Source: Luidia sarsii (Eukaryota; Echinodermata; Asteroidea; Paxillosida; Luidiidae). Taken from it: a stretch of DNA of 64,000 bases. Made by a program: the position numbers and the translations under genes. Numbering within the stretch: position 1 is the stretch's first letter; every line of letters starts with the position of its first letter. Location of the stretch: contig OX465116.1 of the NCBI GenBank assembly GCA_949987565.1, positions 2,577,726 to 2,641,725 of the forward strand, written 5' to 3'. Positions 32,601 to 45,599 of the stretch are shown one piece after another. A model generated the notes under the pieces. The model saw only the letters and a list, made by a program, of their open reading frames with translations, was not told the origin of the DNA and did no database searches.

Positions 32601-33469
32601 ACATATGCAGAGGAATATAACTAAGGCCAGCTGAACAAGTTATCCCTTAACTATGATAAATAGACCAGCAACGTGCAAAGTAACCAACAAACAATCCCAG
32701 AGTACACAAAATGGATTGGACTATGTACACCTTGCTCTATGGTACAACCAAGGAGATATCTCCTTGCTACAACCATGGAGGAAGTCCATGCTACAACCCA
32801 GAATGGCCGGCTGGTACAGAGACCCCAAACAAGAGACCATTAGTGCAAGGAAAGAAATGGAAGAGGATTTTTTTCATGTCTAGGGGAAAAAGTGGAGGGC
32901 CCTTAAAAAAAAAAAAAAACCACGAACACAAACCACAGACAAAGAGGGTCTGAGGGATGTGTACATGTATGTGACAGAGAAAGGGTTGGTGAGGGTACCG
33001 GGTGAAGACGTACCAACCATGCAGGCCACACCGGCATAGAGCCCCATGTGGCAGTCTTGGCAGCCAGTCAAGGGATAATTATGCACCGGGTCAGAGAGAG
33101 GATTGGGGCATGTCCTTCTCATCAATGGGGGAAAAGGAGGGGGGGGGGTGTGGGTAAGTGAAAGCAACGAGTGGAATGTCAGCGAACTGGGCTCACCTCA
33201 CTGGAGTACAATGCGGTAGAGAGAGAGAGAGAGAAGGGGAGGCTTGAGCCCTAAAGCTCAGCCCAACAGTCTCCAAACGCTGGCCCGCTCCGACAACAAA
33301 AAGATGTTAATCAATAATGCCACGCCGGTGCGGTCTGGTGCGCAGGGGTCAAACCCTTCGACCACAGGGACACCTGGACAGTCAGTTGCAGCCACACCAC
33401 AGTAGTCCATAACCAAAGTCTTGCGGTTGTAGTGGTAGTAAATAGTGGCTGGTCCAAATGGGCTCTGCA
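29641..33469. other. Large-intron block, no gene seen
   Basis: Contains poly(T) at 29995-30016, several isolated TACCGGTA and TACATGTA words, a family A scrap at 30848-30910, and (GA)n at 33218-33236. Nothing coding is recognised. Confidence 0.5.
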
Positions 33470-33790
33470 CAGTCCAATGGGGCTTCCCACCGTGCGTATT
33501 CCTGCCTGTGTGAGCGAGCGTGTCCGTCCTGCCTGTGAATGGCTCAAGGAGTGGACCGTGCTTAACAGTGCGCCGCTAAATGAGTGAGCGCTCCGGTTCT
33601 TGGCACGGTTCCATGGAGGAATTCCCCAGCAATGAGACGGGTTGCCCCCGCAGCCGATGACGACCGACAAACGCCGGGGCCTGTCCGTCCGTGACGTTGA
33701 TGCCGGGCAAGGATGATGACGGCAATGTTGTTGTGGTGCGGCCAGGCGCGTGTGCATGCGTGCGTGCGTGTGGCACAGCCAGTGGAACAC
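33470..33790. other. CpG-rich block
   Basis: About 320 bp with frequent CpG (TGACGACCGACAAACGCCGG; GTGCGTGCGTGTGGC) in an otherwise CpG-poor, TACATG-rich intron. A 159-codon minus-strand frame crosses it, but its composition and lack of any recognised motif suggest it is not coding. It may be an intronic regulatory element or an old insertion. Confidence 0.4.
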
Positions 33791-36300
33791 AGCAAGGCAG
33801 TAGTAAAGAGGGGGGTGTGCTGTATAGCTACAAAAATGTGCAAAAGGGGAACCTTTAACTAAAGGCCTGGTCAGACGTCTCTCCCCAACAAATGTCCAAA
33901 GAGTGTAGCCCAGAGTGTGGCTGAAATATCTCTAGCAATCCCTATTTCTTATGATCTGTTCGTCTCTCGACCTGCCACAGTAATAATATTTTCGTCCCTC
34001 CTTACTGGTGAGAGATTAGCCTCTATCGTCCCAGTCAGCTACAGTACATGTACACAACATTGCTGAGTCCCCCTCCCCCCTAAACCCGTGGCTGTCTGTC
34101 CAACCCCTCTGCATACATTATGAGCAGTGAGTGACTGAGTTAGGAGCCCCCCTTCTTTTTTATTGGGCTTCAAGAGCAGGAGCGGGTGAGGGGAAGGCCT
34201 GCCTTGGCTGGCCAGGCCTGCATAATCAGGGTTTGGCCTCCACCATGCTCTTTGTGCTGGCATCAAAGGACCCCCTGGTTTGCTCCATTCTGCACGGGCG
34301 GGGGTGGTTGGAAAATGCAGGGAGGGTGAATGAATAGCTAAATAATTTGGATGCACGTAGGCCACGGCAGGTTGGCTGTACACATGTACATGGGGGGAAT
34401 CACAGCCTCGTTTCAGGCCAACCAAATTATGTCCCGATGACAACATGGTCACTATATTTAAAGCTCCACACACCCGCAACTGATTCAAAATCTGCTTTCA
34501 AAGACAGACTTTTCACTCTCATCTCAAAACACCCCCGTCCCCCAAAAAATAAAATTAAAAAATGGCCAAATTAAGAACCACACTAAAACTGCAGTACAAT
34601 GGCATTGGTTAGGATATCTGCATTCTTGTACATGTACATGTACATATACATACAGTATTTATTGAAATGAAATGAATTAAAAATGATAAGAAAACAGCTT
34701 GCTGACTGGTATTACATGTACACGTGATAACAAATATTTCTAACCAAATTGAAGAGTCTGAAATTATGATCCAAGCGCAGTCATTCCCAAAGGCACCATG
34801 ATTTGGATATAAATGTTCAAACAAAATGTTCAAACAAAATCAACTTGAACTCTGTATACCCGTTCGGGAATATGCTTTGGGGCAAATTGTTTTAAGAATT
34901 GTCTATAATGTTATCTCCCTTGCTAAATCCATTGAAACAATCATTGCTAACGATTGCTTGCTATATGTACAGTGTACATGTACATAGTATGTACATGTAC
35001 ATTGTACTAAAAGATGACCATATTAACGTGCATGTACACATGATCATGTACATGTACTTATACATTGTACACTGAACAGTACACACCAGCAAATATAATG
35101 TGCATGTACAGTTTGTACATGTACATGAACAGGCACATGAATACGTGTGTGTACTGTAGGCTATTTATTTATTTTTTACTTTTTTATTACATTTATCACC
35201 TTTTCTTAGCCCTGTACATACATGTGCACATGTGTGTGCAGTCTATTTGTATCCAAAAATTGCCCTCTCAATGGTCAAAAATGAAAATCATTAAAAAAAA
35301 AAACCACGAAGGCATGGCGTGGCATGGCATGTCTAGACATACTAATTGGACTCTGTGGCTAATTGACTGATTCAGTCTCCCAGCCTCAGTCCCTCAGAAA
35401 CCAGTGCTATCACTGTCAGGTGACATTCAGACCAAGCATTCATTACATCCCCATCATGTCCACCTGAAAAGACTCCGCAGTACATCAAGTGGCCTGGCCG
35501 CCCCCCAAAAATATCGCTCCGAGGCGATTCCTTTTTTTTGTTTTCGCTCAGGAAATTTGAGCAGATTTGGTTTTGATTTCATGTTTATCTGGAATCTAAG
35601 CTGGTTACCATCAGAGCAAAGGCCAGATGAAGTGTGAGGTCCTTAATCATTGTACACCAATTGCATGTATTGTGTGTACAAACTGGTTCCCTGCAAATTA
35701 ATACCATCTTCAAATATACTTGTATACATACAGCATGTGTATTGTGTGGCACCCAATCATTGCAGGTTTGCACAGGGTGAGTCAGCTTTAAAGTATTAGG
35801 GGGCAAAGGTCAGCGTGGTGATGGCTCACCACATCTTTTGCTGCCATCTTGGTGGCCAGGACGAAGGAGGGGACCATGGCGAGGGGAGAGGTTACTGGAA
35901 TGGGGCGGTGGAAGAGTTTCATCACAGGTCACAGGTCATAAGTCAGAATGGCAAAGCAAAGGTCATAATGCTTGGGACAAAGATCATCAAGGTGGAAAAC
36001 CGGTAAACAGATTTTCACAACCAGCTGACAAAAGATGATTTCAAGGCAGAGTAAATTATATGAAACGCTAATAAAAAAGGGGGGGCGAAAGAAAGACACT
36101 TTAACTAGACAAATCAATTTTTAATTGCACGGATATCCCTATCTTGGAAATGGCCGATTCCGGGGTGACTGTGTAAGTGTGTATCTGTATCACTGAGGTT
36201 CAAAACCAAAGAAACGTGCTACGTAATGTGATCACTGTACAAGGGGGGGTGAAGGGCTAGGCTAATAATGCGCATCCATAAAGCCCCAGACTACAGACAA
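33791..36300. other. Large-intron block with TACATG clusters
   Basis: TACATG clusters at 34628-34650 and 34965-35135. The remainder is unremarkable non-coding sequence. A run of GGTCA-type words (35929-35990) is short and unexplained. Confidence 0.5.
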
Positions 36301-36324
36301 CGAGATACGTCATGCTTTCATTCA

Positions 36325-36480
36325 TTCATGAAGCCGACGACCGGTGTGTGCGCGCTCTTGGCACGGAGCCAGCCGCATCCACTTGCCCATTCAGCTCTGG
36401 CCCGGCCGTTACGCACAGACACAGGGGCAGCTACGCTACACGGAATCCCCGTGCGCAGTTTTGCACGAAATCATGAATAA
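36325..36480. other. CpG-rich block
   Basis: GCCGACGACCGGTGTGTGCG, then CCCGGCCGTTACGCACAGAC, gives a local CpG island of about 150 bp with no TACATG words. Short open frames cross it but no domain is visible. It is a candidate regulatory segment on composition only. Confidence 0.35.
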
Positions 36481-37250
36481 CACTCCTCTGAGGGGGGATT
36501 TGCTTAATGCGTTTCTTGTTCTCCCTCCCCCTCTTCGTCTCTTCCTCTGCCCATCTCAAAGTCATACAAATATAAACATAGTCTGATTTTCTGGAATGTA
36601 CACCCACGGATTCTCCTCAAAACTGGTTCACTCTGTCAGGAGAATGTTTGTTTTTCCCTCCCCCCCCCATGTTTTTATTTATAACAGTTCCGATTTCCGG
36701 AACCAACTTGTGACCAAATAGTCAACACACACCCACAGTCTTGTGCAGTGAGACGGTGCACCGGAAAAAAACATTTGTTTAGGGAAATACCCCTGTCTGC
36801 AAGTCTACAATGGGATTCCCCCACCCACGTGGAATTAGGGAATGGGATGATGTTCTGGGTAGCCTAGGATTTGGAAGAGCCCTTTGTCTCCCATGAGACT
36901 GGGTTCCTATCCAGTGTGTGGGATCTGGTACCGTATCTCAACTCTACAGCTGTCCACCGTGCACATGCATACAATGTATGTGTATGTGTTTGATTTACAT
37001 GTACGTGTACGAGCCCAGTAGCTTAAATGGGTTTGTTACCGCTAGGGATTCCAACGCACTCTTAAAAAGTCAGATATCCTGTGGGCGAGGGAAGGAGGTA
37101 GAGGGTTTGGGTCTGGAAGGTTTTTGTGCAATTCCTGGGAGGTCTCTGGTTTGTGTTCTCCCGGCAACAACCCCTCATTGGGAATGCGGATAAAGATGGT
37201 TGACCACAAACCTATCAAATTATCGCAATTGATGAAATGACTTAAAGTGA
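36481..37250. other. Large-intron block, no gene seen
   Basis: Non-coding, with a poly(C) run near 36660 and one GTACGTGTACG word near 37000. Nothing else is recognised. Confidence 0.5.
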
Positions 37251-37254
37251 TACA

Positions 37255-37425
37255 TATATACAAACAATTTTGCAAACTGCTTACTGACTAAAAATAAAAT
37301 TACCAAAATGCAAATCTTAAAATTGAGTGGGCCTGACATTTCGATCCTAGCAGGACCTTCCTCAAAGGCAGAGTGAGAAAGGTCCTGCTAGGATCAAAAT
37401 ATCAGGCGCCCTAAATTTTCAGATA
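37255..37425. repeat. Foldback family A, diverged copy
   Basis: Tail (CAAACTGCTTACTGACTAAA) and left arm (GGGCCTGACATTTCGATCCT) are clear. The right arm (GGTCCTGCTAGGATCAAAAT, ATCAGGCGCC) carries several substitutions. CpG-to-TpG changes (GACGTTT to GACATTT) suggest an older copy. Confidence 0.8.
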
Positions 37426-37794
37426 AGAATTGATGAAATGCATACACTGGTACATCTTTTCAATTCATAATGAAATTCCTCACAGGATCAGTTGTGTGTC
37501 GGTCGAGGGAGGTGCACACCATCAATTTTCCATGTACTGTATATGTACAGTTGTATGTTCAACCTCTTTTGTTGTATTGTGTACATGTACATGTATGTAT
37601 TTAGCCTTGGATGTTCTGATGTGTATTTTGTTGACAGACATTGGTGCACTTAGAAACAGCCGTATTAAGCGCCATATAAATGTTTATTGTTATAAGTATA
37701 AATGTTATTACATACAACATCGAAACATGTGGTTTTCACAGAGCTGATCTGCAATAAATATTCTATGGGGGAAAAGCCCAGTAAACAAGCCCTA

Positions 37795-37940
37795 CGTACA
37801 TGTACACTGTACATTGTACATGTACATGTACAGGTGTGTAGTACATGTACATGTAGGTCTTTTTCAAAACCTGACTTACAAGTTACACGTGTACATGTAC
37901 AGTGTACATGTAAACTGAACATGTACATGTATGTGGACAC
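37795..37940. repeat. TACATG-type array
   Basis: Dense GTACATGTACACTGTACATT units. Frames on both strands are artefacts. Confidence 0.85.
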
Positions 37941-39275
37941 CCTTCAAATAAGACTGTAGACACTTTTAATGCAAGTTTTCACATGTACATGTACAGTGTA
38001 TGTATTGTAGGCTTAGGCTCCACTACATGTGCACAATATACGTACATGTATGTCTCCATTGCATTTACTGTACACGTACACTATCTATTTCAAAGAACAT
38101 TGTACAAGACATGTAAACAGGAGACCTTTAGGTTGGGTTTTGGAGAAGATGCTCTGTTTTGTTGGAGCATGCATCTAGGCTACTGGTTTCTATTGTTCAG
38201 CCTTCAGACAAGAAACCCCACACAACTCACAGCTCAGATACATGTAGTGTACATGTACAATGTACACATGTACATGTACATTAACACTTACATGTACATT
38301 ACACTACATTGTAGTCTCTGATCGCAGCATTCAAGTATATACCAGACGGTTAACAGCTGACTAGACTGGTTGACTGGCATAATAAAATAAATCCCACAAA
38401 AATTAATATTGCAAGCAGAACAGACAAGGTACAGTATGTACATGTACACATGTATGTTGACGATAACCTCCCATGCATTGATCAAAGTACACGTACAAAT
38501 ACAGTATGAGTACCGGTATGTACAGTGTACTGTACATGTACTGTACATGTAGTGTAGTGTACTACCGGTATGTACATGTAATGTACCGGTATAACTAAGG
38601 CTACTTTAAAATGCAGGTTTCCATTTGTCTCTTGGAGATGGAGTCAGACTGATTGGGGGGGGGCAGACAGACTGAAAAATGAAAATAAAGATTCGCCATT
38701 TTGAGGGAAACGTACCAAATTATCATATCAAAAGTAAACTATCAGGTTATTTCATTCAGGGTTTTTCCATCAGTAAAGTCTACATGTACATGTACATGTA
38801 TACATGTAATTTATGGAAAATCTGCATCTATAAACTGAGAGTTGGGCTGAACATATGCATGTGGTATTGAAGGCTAGGTAGGGCAAAGTCTATTTTGGGC
38901 TGGTTTTTTATTGGAAAAAATGTTTGAACATATACTGTACATGTACATTGTACATGTACACATAAACAGTACCTGTACATGTACATTACACATGTACAGT
39001 ATATAAAGCAGACAAAGACAATGGACTGTATTTGTATATGTGTAAATAATGGAGGGTGCAGAATCCATGACAACTGATATCATTCATACGGTAATGTTCA
39101 CACTTCACAAACATGTGGTTGATTGTTGAATCTTCAAAATTGCATTGGATGATTTTTGCATGAGCCAATCATTTCACTGAACTCAAAAAAAGAGAATTCA
39201 AGACCTTAGAGTTTGTGGCAAATACTGAATAAGGACAGCTTACACATACATGTACATGTATGCACAATATGTAGA
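37941..39275. other. Large-intron block with TACATG/TACCGGTA clusters
   Basis: Clusters at 37980-38000, 38240-38310, 38505-38595 (three ACCGGT words within 80 bp), 38785-38810 and 38935-39005. No gene is seen. Confidence 0.55.
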
Positions 39276-39279
39276 CACA

Positions 39280-39690
39280 ATAAACAATACGGCCATTTCT
39301 ATTGTCCCCTCAAAAAACAAACAAAATGCCACTTTTTCGGTGTGTGGTGGACACAATAAATGTGATTATTAATGGGATTTGAATCAGTTTGGTATCCACT
39401 ACCAGTGAGACTTTTTCGATATAATCGCATTCATTTTCCCATGTGGTGCGTGCGGGCAGACTCAACTGACTCGCACTTTTTTCTCAATCCCACAATGCAT
39501 TCTGACTGAAAGAAAGTGCTGTGCTTGTTTACATGTGTACATGTACTCAGTATACATTTACAGCACGGCCACCCTCAAGGACACACCCACTATCTGACAA
39601 GAATTGGCGTGTGAACACGAGCAAAAACAAATAATGTCTTTTTAATCACAATTCAAATCGCAATTATTTGAAGAGGGAACGGACCTAATG
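39280..39690. mobile_element. MITE-like family C, inverted copy
   Basis: CCCTCAAGGACACACCCACT and CCCACAATGCATTCTGACTG lie in the same relative order, but in reverse orientation, compared with 9385-9785. The end carries CAATTCAAATCGCAATTATT. No coding capacity. Confidence 0.65.
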
Positions 39691-39889
39691 GTATGCTTTC
39701 TGAAAAGCATGAACATACAATTTCAAACGGAACTCTTTTGGAACATTACATTTAAACGCTTTTTATTTAGGCAAACATCTGAGAACAATTATAGTTTTTT
39801 AGTAAGGAAATATAAATTGTAAATTGTGATCTAGAATTCTCATAAAGAAATTCTGGCCATTTTTTTCATAGCGTATCGGCAAAATAAAA

Positions 39890-40265
39890 ACATACATGTA
39901 CCGGTACATGTATATGTACCTGTACGTATAGCACATGTACATATGTACACATGTACATGTACATGTACAGTGTACCGTACACAATGTACAGTACAGTACA
40001 TGTACCGGTCCATGTACATGTACATGTACATTCACCTGGGATATAATACCATTTAATGTTACATAATGTACAGTACATTATATTTACACTGTACAATTGT
40101 ATAATTGTGCATGTACATGTACAGGTGTGTACATTGTATTTACAACTGTACAAATCGTGCATGTACGTGTACATTGTATTTACAATTGTACAATTGTGCA
40201 TGTACATGTACAGTACATACATGTACATTGTACATGTGTACATGTACATGTACACACCATGTAGT
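39890..40265. repeat. TACATG/TACCGGTA array
   Basis: One of the densest clusters: GTACCGGTACATGTATATGT, then CTGTACAATTGTATAATTGT (about 40090) and ATTTACAATTGTACAATTGT (about 40175). The ATTTACAACTGTACAA(T)CGTGCATGTAC block is repeated at about 40137 and 40176, a tandem duplication within the array. Confidence 0.85.
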
Positions 40266-40489
40266 ATAGCAAGCTTTTCGTGAAAAATAATTGGCACTAC
40301 ATGTACTGTTTGTACACTGTAGTCTGGTTGAAGGGCAAAGTGCTAATTTATACACGTACCGTACTGTATAAGTAAAATGCCCGAGGTTACACTCGAGGCA
40401 TATGCATGTACTGGGTACTGTACATTAAGTACAGATCAAACTAAACGCAATAACTATTTACATGTAGTTAGGGAAATTTATGTATATTT

Positions 40490-40620
40490 GATACATACAT
40501 GTACATGTACATGTATGAGATAATTTGTTTTGTTCATATACATGTACATACATGTACATTTACATGTACATGTATGGTACAGTACATGTACATGTACAGT
40601 ACAGTACATGTAGCAATCAT
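40490..40620. repeat. TACATG-type array
   Basis: ACATGTACATGTACATGTAT-type units. GCAATCATTTCATGAAAAAT follows and echoes AGCAAGCTTTTCGTGAAAAA at 40268, so array plus flank appear duplicated about 345 bp apart. Confidence 0.7.
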
Positions 40621-42555
40621 TTCATGAAAAATAATTGCCACTATACAGTAGGTCAAGAGTGAAGCCCTAATTAAGCAATGCCAGAGATGTATGAAAACAA
40701 ACAGAGGATTTTGGATGATTAGAAATACTATACTTGTAATCTTATTCATTAAATCTCAAAATGAAGAGGGCCTGACATTTTCATCGTACATGTACACGTA
40801 CATGTACATGTAGCAGAAATAAAAAGGCAGAATACTGTACATGCACACTACAGTACTTGTGTTCCAATTCATAGTTTGCCAATTTGGACATCAAAAATGG
40901 GGACTTTGAGTTTGAGGTACATTGTAGAAGCCCGAATCAGTGAAAATTCAGACTAAAAGATGCTGCACAAGACATCCGTGACATAAACAAAGGTCAAACA
41001 CTGGGTTCTTTATAGACGTTAAATTGGAAATACCGTTTCTGCTTCATGTACATGTACATGTGCATGTACATGTACAGTGTACATGTTTTATGCGTGATGC
41101 TTACACGTACATCTACATGTACATGTTTTATTAGGAATGGATGAAAACTAGAAAAAAGAGGAGGATTTTGGAATGAAGGCTGAAGTCTGGACTATACCGG
41201 TAAACCTTAATAGTTACACAAAGAGCCTACATGTAATGCATGCCTGTACATGTACTGGTACACCTAAAAGGGCTGTTAGGAAATTGTGAAAAACAGCAAG
41301 GCACCTTGAAGTCAACTGGCCGTGAACTGCTCTTGCTCCAAGATGACAAAACCTGTGGTTACACATGTACTACTACACCCCGGCAACACAAAACACTCAC
41401 CCAAACCCACAACCTTGACTGTACAGTAGCTCATTTTAACTTAGCTAAACCCTTCCCCCACACACACACACCCCACCATCATCTCTCTGTGATTTATATG
41501 CCCCTCCCCCTTCTTAAAGGATGCCTCTATCTTGATAGACCCTCAGCAGAGGCTACAGGGCGATGATGGCAGTTTACCACGTGCAAGACACGGGGGTTGC
41601 GAGTGGTTAGGACAGGATGGGGCAGGGCATGATAAGGACAAGGGTAATTCTAGGGGGAAGCCTCGGTGAGGGGTTGTCCCCCCCCCCCCCCCCCCGCCCG
41701 CCCCCCACCATTCCTCCAACCCTCTCTCAGCATTTTGACATGATCTGGGAGTTGGTCAGTGAATCCGTAATGAGGTGGGCGAGTCACAGTTTCATCTGCA
41801 TACATTGTAAATCATCAGACTTTATGCGAATTGGGAGAGCTTCACCTGTGTACAGTAATTCAATGACAATTTACTTTTTTTTTCCCACTGGAAAACATTA
41901 TTTTTTAGCCCTCTGCAAATTACATGTACATTTGTACATTTGTACACTGTACAGTGCACGTATGCTGTACATAATAAAAGATTTACATTTAGTGATTTAC
42001 AATGCATCAATATTTTTCTCTTTAAATGACTACAGTATTCTATTTCTTTCTAATTTTCCACTTTTAATCATTTGGGGGTTTTAATCCACACAGGTTTACT
42101 ACGTGTGCATTCTAATAAGGTGTTTTGTTGAATTCATCATATTGTTCACTTTATTTCACCTTCATCTTTCTTGGAAAACTTGTGCAAACTCAGAAAAAAT
42201 AATAACACATGACCGTCAACAGACAGATTGAAATACAGTACATGAACTTACCATTTGCATTTTTAAAAACCAATTACTTACTATTACTATTACATTGTAC
42301 ATGTAGGTCATCCCAAAGCATTAGCAACCATTCTGAAGAGCATAACAAACACAAGCATGTACATTTAAAGTGTAATTTCTTTCTTGTACAGAAGGCCTAC
42401 TACAGTGAAATTTGCTTTGTCAAAATCAATAAACAACAGCAGCACCAGCATTTTTGTACACTATCATTAATAACCTCAAATATTACGAGGGCCTGATGTT
42501 TCAGTCCCAGCAAGACCATTCTCAAGGACAGAAATTATAATAACAATTAACAATG
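40621..42555. other. Large-intron block, no gene seen
   Basis: Family A scraps at about 40755-40785 and 42475-42530, TACATG clusters at 40785-40812 and 41045-41085, and a poly(C) tract of about 20 nt at 41680-41700. No exon is recognised. Confidence 0.5.
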
Positions 42556-43300
42556 TATACATGTACACAGTACAATGTACCTGTACAGTACAGTATGTAC
42601 ATGTACAGTGTACATAGTATGAACATGAACACACTACAGTGTGTACATGTACATGTACATCACATGTACATTGTACATGTACGTACAGTATGTACATGAA
42701 TGTATACATTACATACATTACAATTGAATGTACAGTACATGACTGTACAGGTACATGTACACTGTACATGTACATGTGTACACGTGTATGTGCTGTACAT
42801 GTACACGTACTGTACATATACGTGTACATGTACATGTACATGTACCGGTATATTGTATGATACAATTACAATGTACATGTACACATGCACATGTCCAGAA
42901 ATGTACAATGTACAGTACAATATGCTGTAGATGTGGGCGCGAATCTACCGGTAGTGTCTTGTGGAGACCTACTGTAATGTACATGTACATGTACCGTAGT
43001 CCAATACCGTACATGTACACGTACTGTACATATGGGTTGAATACTGATCTCCACAGGGAAATTGTAAATGTGTATCTACATAATGTACTGTACATGTGTA
43101 CATGTACGTGGACATGTGTAGGTCTCCACAAGGTTTTCACGAAACTGGTATTTGGAATTGACTCAAAAAGGGAAATTTGTGATGGGTAAGAATCTGTCGC
43201 AAATTTAAGTGTTGTATACCACGTACATGTACATGTACATGTACATGTACACACACATGTATGTGTACATGTACATGTACATGTACATGTACCCAGTACA
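42555..43300. repeat. Long TACATG/TACCGGTA array region
   Basis: Near-continuous GTACATGTAC, TACAGTAC and TACCGGTA words at 42555-42870 and 43215-43295. Part of the intervening sequence (about 42945-43160) is an inverted pair: GTCTTGTGGAGACCTACTGT and ATATGGGTTGAATACTGATC... The very long Cys/Thr/Val/His frames are artefacts. Confidence 0.75.
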
Positions 43301-45070
43301 GAACATTGTATAAGGGACAAACATGTCATTGTGTACCTGTGCAAATGGTCCAAATTTCTACCCAGTGAAGGTGGTTGAAATGGGAGCATTTTTAAAACAT
43401 TGTTTCTCACTGGGTTGTACAGTGCACTAGAACAAAGCCATGTCTCCACAAGAATACAGATTCAGGTAACTGTACATGTACATTATACATACATACATGT
43501 ACAATGTACACATGTATACCGGTACGGTACACTATATGTAAATTCCAGATTCAAAACACTAAATGCACGTACACTGTACATGCACATTTTTATGGGGGGG
43601 GGGGTGAAGGAAAAGGGTGTGGTGGAGGGGGGGGGGTTGGAAGGGGGAAGGGACATGTTAGAATTTCAATTTGTAATCATTCAAGACTTTTTTCCATCTA
43701 CAGGTACCGGGTACACGTACATGTACATGTATGTATCTCAGCCACTGCTGACTAAGACTGCAAAAGTCACTCAGGACAGATCCAGCATGAAGACTTGGCA
43801 GATCCAAAGATACAAGCACATGGCACCAACATGAGGTTGCTGTTTCAATCTGACCAACCCCTCCCCATCCCCCCTCCAGGCTCTCCAGGGCCTGCTCTCT
43901 CATCGTACTGGGAGGAGGGGGATACGTATCCCTTGAATCCTCCTCCCGGGATAACGATACCAACACCGCCCTCATTATGCCAGCATCTTTGACTGGATGC
44001 GTGCCTCCCCCACCCCCAATCCCACCCCCGGTATATGATTACACAATGCCTACAGTTCGCCCATCCCTTGTCTCCATTCTTGCAGCCTTTCTCTTCCACA
44101 ACCTACCAATCCCCCCATCACAAAACAAAGTTGCCCCCCAAAAAGTGCAGCCCAAATGAGGAGCAGTCGACGAAACAGAGACTTTTTTTCTGGGTGTTTC
44201 TACACTGATGCTAAAATAGGGGGAGAGTTGGGACCAAGGCAACGAAGAGGCAAGACAATGGGGATTTCTTCCCAAAAATGAAAATTTATAGAAATTTGAA
44301 AACATTGAGAATTCTGTAGGCCAGGCTGTATAGGCAAGGCTATACTGAATAGAGTGGTTGTAAAGAGGTGAAACCAGAGCTGGCTTTTTTCTTTCTGTCT
44401 TGTTCAGGAAAAGGGACTATTTTGCTTCTAATTCTATGCAACCGTAGAAACAGATGGTTACTGGTCTGTTTTCGTATACATGAACACCTTCATGGAACAT
44501 GTACACTGTAGCAGTATCAGTGGCCCAATAATTTATGCAAATATTAATGACGTTGGGAGAATGGGGGAATTCATTGATGAGTTTGACGGATGGCTAGACT
44601 ACCTGGTGGTTTGTGCATACGTAATGTATACATAATTGACTTGGGAAGGGCAACACTGGTATTTTGTGAATGAGAAACATGTTACAAAAAACCTCAATAC
44701 ATATACAGTATGTACAGTATACATACTTATACATTACTGTACATGTTTATAGTGAACTGTATCTGTCAGGAAGGATTCCACACAGTTAAAAGTTAGGCAA
44801 TACAAAAAGATATACTGGTACACACTGTACCCCGGGTATGCAAATGTTTCCAACTGCTTACTGACTAGAAAGACCAAAATGCAAATTACAGAAATTTAAA
44901 GGACTTGATATTTTTTAGAACCAATCATGACATTTCTAAAAGTCAGAATATTCACCTACTGTAATCAGATTTTGGATTCATATCTATATTTCTGGGTAAT
45001 GCAGAAATGTAACAAATTGGTTACTGACTTGTGACCAAAATTGCAAATCTAAAAAATGTGAAGGGCCAGA
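43301..45070. other. Large-intron block, no gene seen
   Basis: G-rich patch at 43590-43655, a C-rich segment at 43855-44030, and a family A tail scrap near 44840-45060. Nothing coding is recognised. Confidence 0.5.
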
Positions 45071-45599
45071 CATTCTAATGTACATGTACATGACATGTAC
45101 ATGCACATGTACATGTACATGTGGCAGAATGACAAACGGGACAGAGGGAGCTCAGAGAGGCAATATGATATGGATGACAGAAAACGGTGAGATCAAAGGG
45201 AAAGGCAGGGAGTATGATAGTTATAAGGGATTAGGGAGACATCCATTTATCAAAGGGGAAAAGAAAGTGAGGAGTGGAGGAAGTGAGCACAAAAGAAGGA
45301 TTATTATTGGGCATACAGTATCCAAATAAACAGATTTCACTGTGTTTGTTCAGTGTTCTGGACTACATGTATTACATGTACCGGTAGATGTATAATTGTA
45401 TAGGGGGCCTATGCAACAAAAATGTTGACTTTCTTCTTTACAATGTATGTTACAATACCCAAGCTGTACAATTTCACAAATTGAAAGGGCACGACATCAG
45501 GCTCTCTAACTCTACATGTAGTTTGGAATTTGAAAAAAAAAGTTTTTTGGTGTCCATTTGTGTTTTTTGTTTGTTTTGCTCTTCATTTCATCAACATAC

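Noticed and set aside
33000..33170. Minus-strand GLYAGVACM segment as the missing KDM6A exon (AFLYGLGLVYFHY)
   Set aside because: Similarity is only a few residues, although UTX is near-invariant here, and the splice phase does not fit.
32993..33215. Splice-like acceptor and donor pair around the CT-rich tract near 33200
   Set aside because: The enclosed sequence has no open frame compatible with KDM6A.
42476..43449. 129- to 243-codon Cys/Thr/Val/His/Met/Tyr-rich frames
   Set aside because: Products of TACATG/GTAC repeats, present on both strands in several frames.
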